64,000 nucleotides of DNA from positions 96,282 through 160,281 of the forward strand of contig JAKCWG010000453.1 of NCBI GenBank assembly GCA_021464415.1, read 5' to 3'. Under the pieces are notes generated by a model that ran no database searches, was not told the DNA's origin, and saw only the letters and a program-made list of their open reading frames with translations. Source of the stretch: Lonicera japonica. Its lineage: Eukaryota; Streptophyta; Magnoliopsida; Dipsacales; Caprifoliaceae. Position numbers and translations under genes: made by a program. Of this stretch, positions 1 through 12,599 are shown one piece after another (position 1 is the first letter of the stretch; every line of letters begins with the position of its first letter).

Positions 1-429
1 AAGTTGTATTATGATAAAAAAAAAAAAAATTAGTACAACAATAATATATGGATTGTTTTTTTTGCAGTTTATGTGGATCAACTGTGAACACGAATTAGCA
101 CAACAATAAAAAAAACATTGCTATAATTTTGGACCAGCTGTGAACACGAATAAATATTTGAAATTCCCATTTCAAAAATGAATAAGTTGCTACATATTAG
201 TCTATATATAATAGAGAGCAAAAGCTATAAAAATTATAAAATAAAACGTCCACTTGAAAAGCCGAGTAAGTTTGTTCAACTTAGTCTATATATTAGTCTA
301 TATATTAATAATATTTAAATATAAATATATATATTAATCATCCATCACCAGAAAAGCCGAGTAAAGGAAAAGCCGAGGTTTGGTTTTAGTATTAATATTA
401 TATATTAATAATATATAATTAAATATATA

Positions 430-620
430 TATATATTAAAACCGGTCCGGTCCGACCGTAGTATTAAAATGCAAGACCGAAGACCGGACCGAAATGATTC
501 GGTCCTTCAAAATTTAGACCGGACCGGACCGAATTCAAATGGTCCGATCCAAATCGATCCATTTTCCGGTTCGGTTTTTTTGGTTTGTCGGTCCGGTTCG
601 GTTTTTGAACACCCCTAGGA
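430..620. repeat. CCGGACCGA-rich repeat, probable transposon end
   Basis: This block is built from repeated CGGTCCGGT / ACCGGACCG motifs in both orientations, so it can fold on itself. It ends in a TTTTTGAACACCCCTA string. GGGGTGTTC-type ends followed by ACCGAACCGG motifs are common at the ends of non-autonomous plant DNA transposons, but I see no clear partner end or target duplication here. The superfamily is therefore left open. Confidence 0.4.
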
Positions 621-633
621 AGGATAGGAGGAG

Positions 634-1257
634 GTGCCATTGGGAGAGGGAAATGGTGGGGCACCACCGATAAGACCGAATGTTAGAGTTGAGTTAAGGC
701 CTGTTATAGTTATGTCTCCTGGACGAGGTAAGGGACCTAGAGGAGGTAGGAGCCCGATATCGAGACCACCTATTGTACTGGCGATGTCGAGGAGGACGCC
801 TCAGATGTCTTCGAAGGCGATGAGACTAGTTTGGGAGTCGATACGGATGCCGGAGGGGCGTGAATCGGTATCGGACTGTAGATCGGGTCATGGGTCGGTG
901 TCGAGTTCGTCACCCGTGGTTGATTCGGGGAATATGGGTTGGGCCCAGTACGTGTTATTTTCTCCTGCGATTCGGACTCCAGTTGGGTCACTCAGTGCTA
1001 GGTCGTTAGGTTTAAGGCCTTATTCGTTATTTACACCGTCTTTAGGGGCAGCACGAGGTATAGTATTTAGGGACGTGGTGGACTTTACTTCTCAATTGGA
1101 GGCTGAAATAATCGGGTGTGATACGCCAGCAGCTGAGGCCGGTGACAAAAGGAAAGGGAAGGCGTTGGCCCTCGAGTCGGAGAGGATGGAAGACTCTGAT
1201 GATGATACCCCGCCGGCGGGCGGAGGAGTTTGTGGTGTTGGAGTAGGTCCTTCATAG
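634..1257 (+). CDS. Unrecognised ORF, 207 codons, possibly a transposon relic
   Basis: This open frame is clearly richer in G and C than the AT-rich DNA on both sides. The protein is rich in Ser, Gly, Arg and Pro. It has an acidic segment near the end (EDSDDDTPP) followed by a Gly/Val tail, and no signal peptide, membrane segment or catalytic motif that I recognise. Protein-like, GC-rich sequence seems to continue with stops to about 1830 (for example a Ser-Leu-Asp-Pro-Asp-Gln-Trp stretch near 1641), so the whole 600-1830 block may be a decayed coding region of a DNA transposon or a captured gene fragment. The start codon is simply the first Met. Both strands stay open over parts of it, which weakens the case for a real gene. 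No function is assigned. Confidence 0.25.
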   Translation: MPLGEGNGGAPPIRPNVRVELRPVIVMSPGRGKGPRGGRSPISRPPIVLAMSRRTPQMSSKAMRLVWESIRMPEGRESVSDCRSGHGSVSSSSPVVDSGNMGWAQYVLFSPAIRTPVGSLSARSLGLRPYSLFTPSLGAARGIVFRDVVDFTSQLEAEIIGCDTPAAEAGDKRKGKALALESERMEDSDDDTPPAGGGVCGVGVGPS

Positions 1258-1834
1258 GTTAGACCTGGTGAGGCAGTACAAGATCCCATACATGGATTTT
1301 GGCTTGTTGAAGCAATACAAGATCCCTGATATGCCTGTGGATGACGAGCGGATGGGTGCCTTGTGACATGTCTCGGAGGAGGAGGTATAAATTCTATTAT
1401 AAATTCTATTTATAATTTAAAAAGTTTTTTATATGCGTGATGTTTATATACAGTGATGAATTGTGTGTTTGTGTTTACAGATGGGTTTGTTCCGTCTTTG
1501 AAAGGCGGCCGAGTTATTGCGGAGTTGCTTCAACGCTTACATATTGTTGACGTTCACGGCTTTTTTTCCGACCGAGTACATGGGCAAGTATAGTCGGTGT
1601 TTGGCAGGAGATGTGATGGCGACTTATCATCCTTCTCACTCTTGATCCAGATCAATGGCGCCTTCACAGTCCGTCTATGGTGAAGTGCAGCGGTTGGGCC
1701 GGATATCGAGACTCACTCCTGTACCCCAAGGTCATGGTTGTACGACATCCAAGAGTCCAGCGGAGGGTGTTGGAGAGACTAAAGCGAAGCGTTCACGTAC
1801 CATGAATCCACCTCCTTTTCCTCAGCCGTAGCTT

Positions 1835-2855
1835 TCATTTGATGGTTTAATTGTTTAATTCTTTAGGAAATCATTTTGTTTTTGAATAAGTATTGGTTTT
1901 AAGATATGTCATTTTAGCTAATGAACAAGTTTAATTTATTGTGGCCGGGATATTTATTATTAATGATTAAGTTTTATTTTGAAGAAAATATGTTGGTGTG
2001 TTACGTGATGTGATTTGCTTTTGAAGTATGAAAATGTGACAAAAATGGTTAAGTATATATATGTTGGCAAGTAATTATCAAACCTATATGCATGCAATGA
2101 TGGATCGTTCTTCCTAAATAAAGTCTGGTAATATATCCTGATCATGACGTATTCCTTGGGCAATTCAAACAAGGCTGAAAGACATAAAACTAACACTGGA
2201 CAATTCACTTGGACAAGTTTATATAATCTTGTATGCTTTCCTTAAGAATTAAATTTGTTTAAACCTTTTTTAATTAATGGCCTACCTTTGTTATACGTAT
2301 TCCTTTTATCACCAACGAATATCTGTGATTACATATTCATTTTCTCACTCTTGTTATTTTTTCTACACGTAGGGTTGAACATAACATACTTGGTGCAGTT
2401 ACCTTCGCATTTAGGTTGAGGGTAGGATATAGTGTTTACTTGTTTCATTTTCATGTTACTGTCATATCCAACGTCTTTCAGTGCGCTTCATATTCTGAGC
2501 TTTGGCATAATTTCCATTTTGGTATCAAACACAATGTTAGCATGCAACTCGAATCAGATGGAGAGAAGGAAATTGTCCCTATCCTTTTTATAAGAGGTTT
2601 GAGTAATTTTCTTTCTATGTTTTTTGGTAATTTACACTTAGGTACCCCACTTATTAGTCAATTTTGGACTTTTTGTACATAACATTTTCAAATAATAGAC
2701 TTTGATACTACTCCCATCCAAAACCGTTAAATTTTTAACACATGTGTGTCACTTAAAACCATATCCACCAGATGGTTATTGTGGCAACCTTTGCCTTTTT
2801 TATTCTACAACGGATGTCTTAAAATGGGTAATAGGTAAGTGGAATGGTAAAGCTA
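1835..2855. other. AT-rich stretch without a recognisable gene
   Basis: Only short open frames without codon bias or motifs occur here. The sequence is AT-rich with no clear repeat structure. Confidence 0.5.
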
Positions 2856-3297
2856 TGCCAAATATGGCAGTAGACAAACATCTCCCATAGGCGATGCTGT
2901 GAACATCGTCGGTGCATGGCCGATGTTCACAACATTGGTTGTGTCTTTTTTTTTAAAAAAATGCCATAGCCGACATCCTCTATATCGGCCAAGGTATTTT
3001 CCCAGAGCTGACATTATTTTAATCGGCCAAGGCATTTTTTAAATTTCAAAAAATAGTCATTAGATAACGGCTATTTTTAACACCGGGCTATATATACCTT
3101 TTAACCCCAAATTCTTTTTTAACATTTCATTTATATTTTGCAAGTTTTTTTGCTCTCACTTTTCTCCAACAATTTAAAATTTTATTTTTTTTAATCATTT
3201 TTTTACCATTTAAAATCTACTTTATATTTAATAAAATTATTTATTGGTTGTTTACTTCTTAAAATAAATATTAGTTTTATTTTTATTAGTGAATTAT

Positions 3298-3440
3298 GTC
3301 TAAAAATTGCGGATCAAATATAACACCGCTAGAAGACGAAGCACTTTGTCAATCATAAATGCAAGTTAGTGTCAATTCGATAACCAGTGCTAATCAAACT
3401 TATGACCGATTGTGGGATGCCATATCCGCGATATACCACC
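3298..3440 (+). pseudogene. Fragment of a Harbinger ORF1 / NAM-associated Myb-like protein
   Basis: From the ATG at 3298 the frame reads LEDEALCQS, then a stop, then a continuation with VSVNSIT, DRLWDAIS and IYHQQ. This spacing of acidic-Leu-Cys, Asp-Ser-Ile and Trp-Asp motifs is typical of the Myb/trihelix-like proteins encoded beside plant PIF/Harbinger transposases, often annotated as NAM-associated or GST-T3-like. Only about 47 residues remain, so it is a relic and not a working gene. Confidence 0.45.
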
Positions 3441-4377
3441 AACAACTTGGTTATAGTATTATTATTTTTTAAAACAATTTGAAAAGTTTCAATTGTAATT
3501 ATAATTACAAATACAAATGATCTTCCTCATTTATGCACTACCACGTTGCATTATTTATAAGCCATGTTTCAAGTCAATAACTACTGAAAGCCAAACATAT
3601 TTCCTGTATAATCACCCAGATTTTTATGAACTGAGCCAAATATCTAGTTCACACTTGTTTTGATAACGTTTTAGTTAGCAAGTTTGTGTCACAAATTCAA
3701 TGGACAAGTACAATATCTTTCTTTGTAAATATATACAAATGTGGTTTCACATTTCATTATATCACAAAAACCGTTGATATTCTCGTTGTTATATAAAACA
3801 TGTCACTATTCACACATTACTAAACAGTTACAAATGGAGGTGTAGTGTAGGTCGATAGTTACAAATTGATGTATGGTTGTTGTAAATAGTTAACTGTTCA
3901 TGCATTACAAAATAGATGCATGCCTATTCTAACCTTATGCCTGTTATTATTCATTTAATGTTTTATATTTCTTTTATTATCACAAAACTATTGGCATTAT
4001 CGAGTAATTATAATACGTTCTTTGAATTTTTTGACACATGTCCAATGTAATCTATCATCATTATAATCATCTATACTCAGGAATACCAGTTATTAAATAA
4101 CTCGCACAAAAAATGACATAGTATATAATATACACATAAACATATACCTTAATTCACTTATTCAAAAAACTGAATGACTACTACATCTACATATACAACA
4201 TATAAAATAAGTGAATTAGCATATACCTTAATTCACTTGTTTCAATGTTCATTTAACAACCATTATTCCACATACATATAAATATATTTTATAATAAACT
4301 GTTTTATATCTTGTACATTTATAATTATAAATATAAATCACTGTTAATAATATAATTGTAAATAGAACTTAAAACAT

Positions 4378-4409
<32 letters not shown>

Positions 4410-5057
4410 TACAATCTAAATAACCGTTGTTCATTAATTTCAAGCATTAAATAAGCATTATATCTATAAATATAAAGTAAGGTTATTACTTATAACCAAC
4501 TTACATACAGATAGAGACTATAATTTTATGACATTGTTAGGTTATTGATCAACAAAATTTAAAGCAGTTGTATTAAATATAAAAAGAAAATACCTTATAC
4601 ATAAGTCATTTTAGTAAAAAAAAATATTAAACAATAAAACTGTTACGCTTTCAGAAAAAAAATAAAAATTTAAAATTGACATCCTAAAACAATTAACAGT
4701 GATATATCATATATTTTTCGAAGATATATTATAACACAATTTATAACAATAAATTCACTTGCCATAATGTCAACATTAACGATTAGGTAGTAAAAAGTCA
4801 TTTCCCTAATTATAATTACCATAATCGTATCTTTAAAAAAAACAAATTGCCATAACCGTAGGGTTTATTAAAATGATTGATTAGGGGTATTTTAGTCCAA
4901 AACAATGTATAAAAATGAGTTGTCATTTAATTATAGTAAGGAGGACTAATACTTAAAATCAATCTCTTAGTAGATTAAATCTTGCGAATTCAAAAGAAGG
5001 AGGGATAATATACTAAAATCCCCTAAAAAAATCTATGAAGAAACCAATATTTAACTT

Positions 5058-5212
5058 GTGGAGATGGAGCAGTGTTGTCTTCCAGCCAGAAGACACTTTC
5101 GAAATTTTTTATTTTATTTTATGAAGAGTGGGGATGGTGCAGTGTTGTCTTCCAGCCAGAAGACTCCTTCGAAATTTTTTTATTTTTATTTTATGAAAAG
5201 TGGAGATGGTGG
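5058..5212. repeat. Tandem duplication, about 71-bp unit
   Basis: Units 5058-5127 and 5128-5199 are near-identical, and a third partial copy starts at 5200. Each unit holds GTGTTGTCTTCCAGCCAGAA followed by a TTTTATTTTATG run. It lies inside the right part of the putative Harbinger relic. Confidence 0.8.
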
Positions 5213-5683
5213 GGTGTGAGAATAAAGAAAGGAAGAAATTATTGGGTATAAAAATGGTGGGGAGAAGATGACCGTTAAGTATTAGCCATTGGAGGAAATA
5301 ACCCACAACCGATGCACAATGCATCGCTTGTGGGAGAAATCACAGTCGATGCACAGTGCATCCTTTGTGGCTGGGATTTTCTTGGCCGACGTGCTCTACA
5401 TCGGCTCTAACTTTTTCTCCTATTTCCCTTCCTTTTCCGTTGCAGTCTATGAGCAAATGGTATGCTGTATTTTCCATTTTTAGCATACAATTTTATCAAT
5501 TAGATGGAAATGGTCTAACTGTTAACCCAGCTTAAAAAAATCCATCCAAGACCTCTAAAAATTTGAGGACACATTCATGTCACTTAACCACTAACTCAGC
5601 TTGAGAAAACATAATTATTAAAGAAAATGAGGAGATAATGAAAAGAAAAGTAGTTTCTAACCAAATAAAAATAGACTTGTTGA

Positions 5684-5890
5684 ATTATATTTTTATATTT
5701 GTTATGCTTCAGGTGGTGTCCTAATCCTAGGGATAAGCCTTAATCTAGAAATTGTGAATGCCATGCAAAGGGGCGCCTTGGACATAGCAATTATATTTTT
5801 ATATTTGTTATGCTTTAGGTGGTGTCTTTTTCTCAGGGATAAGCTTTAATTTAGAAAATGTGCATGCCATGTAAAGGTACTGGAGATGTT
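5684..5890. repeat. Tandem duplication, 106-bp unit
   Basis: The sequence starting at 5684 (ATTATATTTTTATATTTG) recurs at 5790 with the same following GGTGGTGTC...GGGATAAGC...CATGCCATG order. The copies differ at scattered positions, so the duplication is not recent. Confidence 0.8.
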
Positions 5891-5894
5891 ATGA

Positions 5895-6869
5895 TAGGCT
5901 TGGTTCTTGTTTATATTTCCGATGATCTAACAGTCGAGTTTGAGATTGATAAGGTCGCTACTGAAGTATGAGTCAATAACCACCTTTCTTTTCTTCTTTT
6001 TCATTGTCTTATTATTTCTTTCGTTTGTGAAGCTCTATATATAATTGCAAATAGAAACTTATTTTATCACTTAGGAAAGGCTTGCACTTCAAATGAAGTA
6101 GTAAATATTATTTTTGTTTGAGAGCGAAACCATGTCGAAAAAACACATTATAAAGCATCCTAAATTACTCATTTTTCTTTCCATGTTACCAGCATTTTCT
6201 GTTCCAACTTGGCTTTAGAAATTTGCATGTACACACATATGTTGTCTTAGGCCTAGAAATGCGATGGTGGATTAGAGAAAAGATAATTTATATTCTTGCC
6301 TGTACACACGTCGGATGCATTTTCTTTTTCTTATTTTTTTTTCATCGAGTTACAATTATATTGGTCTTTGTTGTCTCAAATTATTACCTACAATGTCAAT
6401 GATGGCAAGGTGCTTCTTCGTGGGAATAGAAGATTTTGTCTCAAACATATTACGCTCAACGATGATGGCATGAAATTTGTTAATTCTACGGTGGATAATC
6501 AAATGTAGCCCATTGGCTCAATACATTTGCTTAAGAAAGACAAGCCTTTTCGAGATGCCTCCTTTAGTTTGTCAAGGAATGATGTGCACATGCCTAAGTT
6601 TGCTTATACAATTGACGACTTTATCTAATATACTCTCACGAAATGTGGCAGGTATGACCAAGTTGTGGGTAGTATTTCTGTTAATAAAATAATAGCACCC
6701 GTTTATAACTCTATTGCTTTATGATTTTATGGTTTATCAATAAAGTTCTTTGTTTTTAATCAAAACATAAGTTATTGTTGTTTATTCTTTTTCAAAATAA
6801 TCGCAGACTTGCGAGAGTACGTGCTTGGGGGGCGAGTTTGGACGATGCTATATTGAAATACTCGGCATT
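5895..6869. other. AT-rich stretch, short protein-like scraps only
   Basis: A scrap near 6505-6660 reads as a protein-like segment (motifs LKKDKPF, RNDVHMPKF) in one frame with stops, but I do not recognise it. Nothing here supports a gene. Confidence 0.4.
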
Positions 6870-7033
6870 GCTTTCGTACCGGGTAGTAAGTGAGCTTCCC
6901 ATATAAGCTCACTTGAATATGGGAAGCTCACTTGCTACCCGGTATGAAAGCATTTGAATATGGGAAGCTCACTTGCTACCCGGTATGAAAGCATTTGAAT
7001 ATGGGAAGCTCACTTGCTACCCGGTATGAAAGC
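6870..7033. repeat. One inverted plus three direct copies of a 41-bp unit (fold-back)
   Basis: Three head-to-tail copies of a 41-bp unit lie at 6915-6955, 6956-6996 and 6997-7033 (the last partial). Each contains GGGAAGCTCACTTGCTACCC. Just upstream, 6870-6905 is the reverse complement of about 35 bp of the same unit. The array can therefore form a stem with a 10-45-nt or larger loop, depending on which copy pairs. Confidence 0.9.
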
Positions 7034-7039
7034 TTTAGT

Positions 7040-8950
7040 TTCATTTGCTACCTAGGAGCACATGCTTTCCTATGTTGCTAGAATATGGTTGCGAATAGGG
7101 TAAACATTTTCGGAGAGAAGTAACGTCTGAAAAACGGTTGAATAAAGGAAGACGTTTGTATAAAAAATACACCAATTAAATAGATGTAATCATTGAGCCT
7201 CGTTTCGATAAGAGATAAAGGGATCGCGGTAGAAGGGAAAAACAACTGCTGACGGAACTATTGAGGAAGTGTGAAAAAAAATATTGTATGCCAACGTGGC
7301 ATGTGCGAAAATGGGACAAATGTCAGAATCTCGTGCAATTCCTCTATTATTAATATTTAGTTTTTAGATATATATATATGGTTTAATTTGATTTAACAAC
7401 AATTTGATTTTGTTTATATATGAATATATATATATATATATACATATACGGATTTAAACAGTAGCCTCTTATTTTTTTTGTTTTATATATATATGAAGGA
7501 CGAAAGCTTTTGTTTAATGTGACTTTGCGGAACTTTGCTATAGTGATTTGCGCAGAAAAAATTACGATTTGACTTGGCATAAAAGAGTTTTGATTTAAAA
7601 AAAAGGGTCGAATAGGACAATATAGCCGCTGCCTCTTCTCGTTGAGATTATTTATTTATTATTATTATTTGGTAGGGAGCAAACTTTAATGAATATTAGC
7701 ATTAGTATATAGATCTATACCGTGGCTCTTTCTTGTTTATATAAATGTATATATTTTTTAAGTATCAATTGATTTGTTTAATGTATACATATATATTTAA
7801 AGATTTAATTTACTTTGGTAAATTTTATATATACTAAATATGTTAAGATTAAAGAATTTTATTCTTGCATCTATTGTGATTAAGGGTATGGATCAAGTTT
7901 ATTATTTATTTAAGATATCGATGTTTATTATTTATGCAAATAATAATTGACCCAAAGGAAGGTTATTATTTGGTAGAATAATAAACATACATGCAAGAAT
8001 AAACCTGTGATAATTATCAGGTTTTCATGTGAGCAATAAGTCAGTCCAAAGAAAGGCTTATTATTTGACAGGAATTATTACCAACATTTAATTTTTGTGC
8101 TGAGAGTACTTTTTACAGTCTCGTCCGAGTTTGCAAGCCCCCAGACTGCCAGTAATCCAAATTGCAGTATGCGTCAATGTGGGAAAGATAAGGTTTGTGC
8201 TTTGCAAATCTCATCAATACGGAAAATCTATTTCTTTTATCATAAGGATGTAAAGCGCAAATCGTCTGATATTACAAAATAAATGAATTGAAATAATAAG
8301 TTGCCAAAGTAACCTTTATCGTGTAAATTTATTTATTTTGAAATATTAAGATGTGTGCATTTGTTATTTGTGAGATTAATAATCGGCCCAAAAGAAGGTT
8401 ATTGTTTGGTCAAATAATATGTACACTTGTAATAATAAATATAATATGACTATAAAGTTTTCCATGTGAATAATAAGTTGGCTTAAAGAAAGTCCTATTA
8501 TTTGACAAGATTTGTTATCTATATTTGATTACTGCATTGAGATAGCCAATTACAAGTTGATAATTCTGTCCAAAGACTAAATATCAATGTTGTATTAGGT
8601 ATCTTGTGATGAGGACCCGCTGTTGATAATTTAAATAATTGTGTCATTCATGTATATTGTTTGTTAGTATGTTATGAAATGTATATTAATTGTAAGTTTG
8701 TAATCTTTATAATTTGTTTTCTATTCAATTTTAAGTTATGCTTTATATATATCTGCTAACACAAATTTGGTATCGATGTTTAACGGCACAAATTTTAAGA
8801 ATTGAAAATATAACGTTTATATTCCGAAAATTTTGAGGCTTTATGAGAAAATTGCTACTTAGTTCCTTAAAAAAATAAAACAAACGTTTAGCTAAAAACG
8901 AAAAGGCTGAAACAAGCAACCTTTTGGCTATTGTTGTTTCAATATGGTAT
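7040..8950. other. AT-rich region with a recurring TTATTATTTGG motif
   Basis: A roughly 40-bp motif (CCCAAAGGAAGGTTATTATTTGG and variants) recurs near 7945, 8045, 8385 and 8475. Motifs of this kind occur in the LTR or leader of some plant copia elements. This stretch could therefore be the decayed 5' part of the copia relic that follows, but LTR ends cannot be defined. TA microsatellites sit near 7366-7445. Confidence 0.35.
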
Positions 8951-11760
8951 AAAGAAAAGGGAACTTAAGGGGAGTACATTATGAAAATGTCTAATATCCC
9001 TTTTAAACTAAAGACATTAAAGTTAGTGTTTTTTAATAACTTGCTCGTGCATCCAGTTCTTTATTTCTTTTCCTACACAATACAATTAGTTTACAGTTAG
9101 TTACAATACTCATAAGGATAAATGATCTTTTAATGAGCTCATATCTCACGGTGTGTAAAAAGAAGAAAAGATTTAGTGATAAAAGATATAAAGTACTCAT
9201 CTAGCAAACATCTCTAAAGGACAAGAAAATGATAAAGGATAAAGGTTAAGAAGCTGCAATTGGAACAACACTAATATAATTGCAAAAGAAATATAATAAA
9301 GAATTTGTCAATTACTTTGTAAGAAGGATAGACATAGTAATGTTCCAAATACACCACTTGGTGTGTAAAGTAGGATATACTTCTCATTAGAGTTTGTTCG
9401 GTAGTTACTTTAACTTATGTACATGTCATTACTTGGTGAGTAAATTTTAGTAATACTACTCACATAAGTGTGTCTAGATGTTACATGTGGAGCCAAAAGC
9501 CAATTGATGTTGAAAGATTCATCTATCAGGGCAATGGTAAAATAGTTACAGTTGAGGTTTTAAGGAATTCTAAGTTATCATTAAAGACTAATTACTTTTT
9601 GGATTTGAGATAGACTTATATGGTACTGTCATTTAGATGTAATTTATATTTTGATTTGGACAAATATAGTTATTCTTGTTCATTTGAAAATAATAAAGTT
9701 AAGTCTTTTTCAAGATTTAAATATTTTGCTACTAGTTCTTTAATTGATAACTTATATAAGGATACAATTAGCTCATGTAATAAAACTTCATAAATTGATT
9801 AATGTGATACAAAGCGTAAATTAACTAATAAGAATTCTTCCATGTTATGGCATAAGCATTTGGGATAAATATCTAAACAGAGAAGTAAGAGACTTGTGGA
9901 ATTCTTGAAACCCCTTGATTTAACATATTTTAAAATATGTATTGAATGTGTAAATGGGAAATGGACAAACATAAGGAAACTAGGTACCATAAAGAGTTCA
10001 AGTGTCTTAGAACTAATTCATGCGGATATCTGTGAATTATTCCTCTACGGCCTCTTGGAATGGTTAACATTATTTAATTATGTTCATGACAATTATTAAG
10101 GGTACCTATATTTAATTAGTGAGAAGTTACAATCATTAAACGTTGTTATGGATTTTACAGTCGAAGTTGAAAGTCAACTAGGCAAGAAAATTAAGGCTGT
10201 GAAATCTTATCGTGGTGGTGAATACTACGGTAGATATAACGAATAAGGTAAACAATATTCTGGACCTTTGTGAAATTCTTACAGAAATGCGGAATCGTCT
10301 AACAGTACACCATACAAGGCATATCTAGTATGAATAGTATTGGTAAGAGATAAAATAGAAGCTAAAGGAAATGATAAGGAATGCGATAAATCATTCTTCT
10401 CTACCATAATGACTCTAGGAAAAAACACTTAAGACTGCAGCATATTTTCTAAACATTGTTATATCAAAATAGTAGCTAAAACAGGTTGTCTAACTGTAAT
10501 AAGGCCATAAAAAAAAGAAACTGGACTCAAAAATAATTATCTACTACTTTGTTAGATACACTGAAAGATCGAGAAATTATAAATTTTGGGATCACTCGAA
10601 TAAATCCTTTATTAAGACGAAAAATGCGAGATTTAAAGAAGATATTAAGTTTAAGGGGGAAGATAAAGTTAGAAACATTGTTTTTAAGGATTAATTTATT
10701 TAAATTCCAAGTATTACTATTGACAATGATTAGGAACAAATTCCTGAAATTGTTTCAGATGCAAAGAAAATCAAGATTATCAAAGACAATGTTAAAAAAC
10801 TTTCTAAATAGCAAACTCAACAACCTCAAGAAGAAGTGAAATTAAAGAAATCCATCTATGGCCTTAAGGAAGTTTTCAGTCAATGGTATCACAAACTTCA
10901 TTAAGACATTATCTTGTATGGTTTTGAGGTAAATTTGGTTGATAATCGTTAAGTGGGAGCAAGATTATCTTCCTAGTATTTTATGTTGATAATATCTCTT
11001 TTGTATTAGGAATACAGATACATCGACATTATTGTCGAATATCCTAGGGTTATCACGAAAGAGATATATTGAAAGAGTTCTTATTAGATTTAACATGAAA
11101 GACTATCATTTAGGAGATATTCCAATTGTTAAAGGAGACATTTTTGTCTCGGCCAGTGCCTGAAAATAAGGTTGAAAAAAAAGACATGCAAAAGATTCTT
11201 TTTGTATCAGTTGTAGAGAGTCTGATGTATCATCAAGTATGTACGCATCTGGATTTATCGTTCATAATAAGGATATTTGATAGATATTTATGTAACCTTA
11301 AGATAGATCTTCGGAAAGCAATTAATTAAAGGGTTATACAATATTTAAAGATAATAAAAGATTACATGCTTACGTATCAAAAATCAGATCAGTTAGAGAT
11401 CATCCAGTATTCTGATTTCGATTCTAAAATGGGATATAGCTGCGAAATTTTATCACTAGGTTGCGAATTATGGATAGTGTCGAAAGACCATTAAAGATAT
11501 TTTGTGACAATAAATCGGATGTGCTATATTCGACAACAATATAATTTTTTTGGAAGTCTAAAGCACATATATATCAAGTTTCTTATTGTTAAATAATAGT
11601 TCAGAGTTATCGTGTCTACAGAGCGTATAAACACAAACTCCATGATTATGGATCCGTTCACTAAAGGCTAAACACATAAGGTATTTCATGAGCATATTGT
11701 TCATATGGGTTTTGTGTTATCTAATAATGTGCTGATTTAGTGGGAGTTTGTATCATGGAT
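8950..11760 (+). mobile_element. Heavily decayed Ty1-copia internal region
   Basis: Fragments of a single copia polyprotein appear in order through many stops and frameshifts. Around 9840-10060 lies the GAG-pre-integrase and start of integrase (LWHKHLG, CIECVNGK, LELIHADIC). Around 10140-10240 is integrase with KAVKSYRGGEYYG-like sequence. Around 10845-11040 is reverse transcriptase (SIYGLKEVF, then a broken YVDD region). Around 11120-11330 is the post-RT region (VESLMYHQVCTHLDLSF). Around 11460-11700 is the RNase H end (KSDVLYS, DPFTKG, HIVHMGF). A purine-rich AGTGGGAG at 11745-11752 fits the polypurine tract. The element is dead and old. Confidence 0.7.
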
Positions 11761-11764
11761 GCTC

Positions 11765-12590
11765 TTTTATTTAGACGCATATTTTATGTAGAATAAAGAA
11801 GATGGTTTATTTTCGTTTTAACTTTAAATGTTTGTTTTTCCCTTTTATTGTGGTTTAACATAAAGTTTGGAGGGTTAATGTTGATCTCATTAAAGTTGGG
11901 TTAGTTAGAAATAGGCATGTCTAATATCACACTGCATGTAATTTCCATGCTACTCATCCACATTTGATCTATGTTATTAAGTGTATTAGTATGGTGATAA
12001 TCGTGGTTTAGTCACGACCTTAGTATGATAAAAGTTGCGGTTATTTCATTGCTGGTATAGGAGATAAACCAGATTATTTAAGGAAAAGTCTAAGGATAAA
12101 TAATATACGAATGCGCGATTAAGGAATTCTATGATATAATTGTTTCATGAATAATATGTAGCCCAAGTGGAAGATTATTGAAAAATTTATATTTTCTAAT
12201 TTATGTGGGCAACATATTATAATATTTCAATTATATTTGTTATTTAAATTAATGGACTAAATTTTAATGATCTAATTAATTTTGTTAAGCCCATAGACTA
12301 CTCAAATAAATGTGGGCCAAATGTGTAGATACCTTATATAGACTTGTTAGAATTTTATGGGAACTCTAATTAGTCTGTATATAAAGTAGATATTAAGATT
12401 ATGGTTCTCAATACACCAAATCAAAATACTACTCCCTTCTCCCCATCTGGAAGAGAACCAAAATTCCCATTAAAAAACTAAGGCAATTTGGTTGAGGAAG
12501 ACCACGTACCTGTTTGATCCGTACTCTATTGTAATCGATTCTCGCACTTCTGCACGTGTCTTATCAAGGATCCAGGTATACGATTTATAT
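11765..12590 (+). mobile_element. Possible 3' LTR of the decayed copia element
   Basis: The sequence after the polypurine-like tract has LTR character: a purine-rich entry, ATGTAGCCCAAGTGGAAG, a TATATAAAG near 12385, and a leader-like CTCCC-rich stretch ending in GATCCAGG. I could not find a matching left LTR, so both ends are approximate. Confidence 0.3.
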
Positions 12591-12599
12591 GTTTTAATT

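Larger units (their letters stand above)
2856..5490. mobile_element. Probable non-autonomous PIF/Harbinger-type DNA transposon relic
   Basis: Two blocks near the ends match each other as inverted copies. 2968-3008 (AGCCGACATCC...ATCGGCCAAGG) resembles the reverse complement of 5366-5406, and both blocks are full of GATG...CATCGG motifs, like subterminal repeats. The outer ends also look related (TATGCCAAATATGG at left, TATGCTAAAAATGG on the complement at right). Inside, 3298-3440 reads as a fragment of the Myb/trihelix-like ORF1 protein that accompanies plant Harbinger transposases (motifs LEDEALCQ, DRLWDAIS, IYHQQ), with an in-frame stop. The target duplication was not resolved, so the exact ends are approximate. 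Confidence 0.4.

Noticed and set aside
6915..7033. Possible CRISPR-like repeat array
   Set aside because: The units are head-to-tail without unique spacers, and this is plant DNA; it is a simple tandem repeat.
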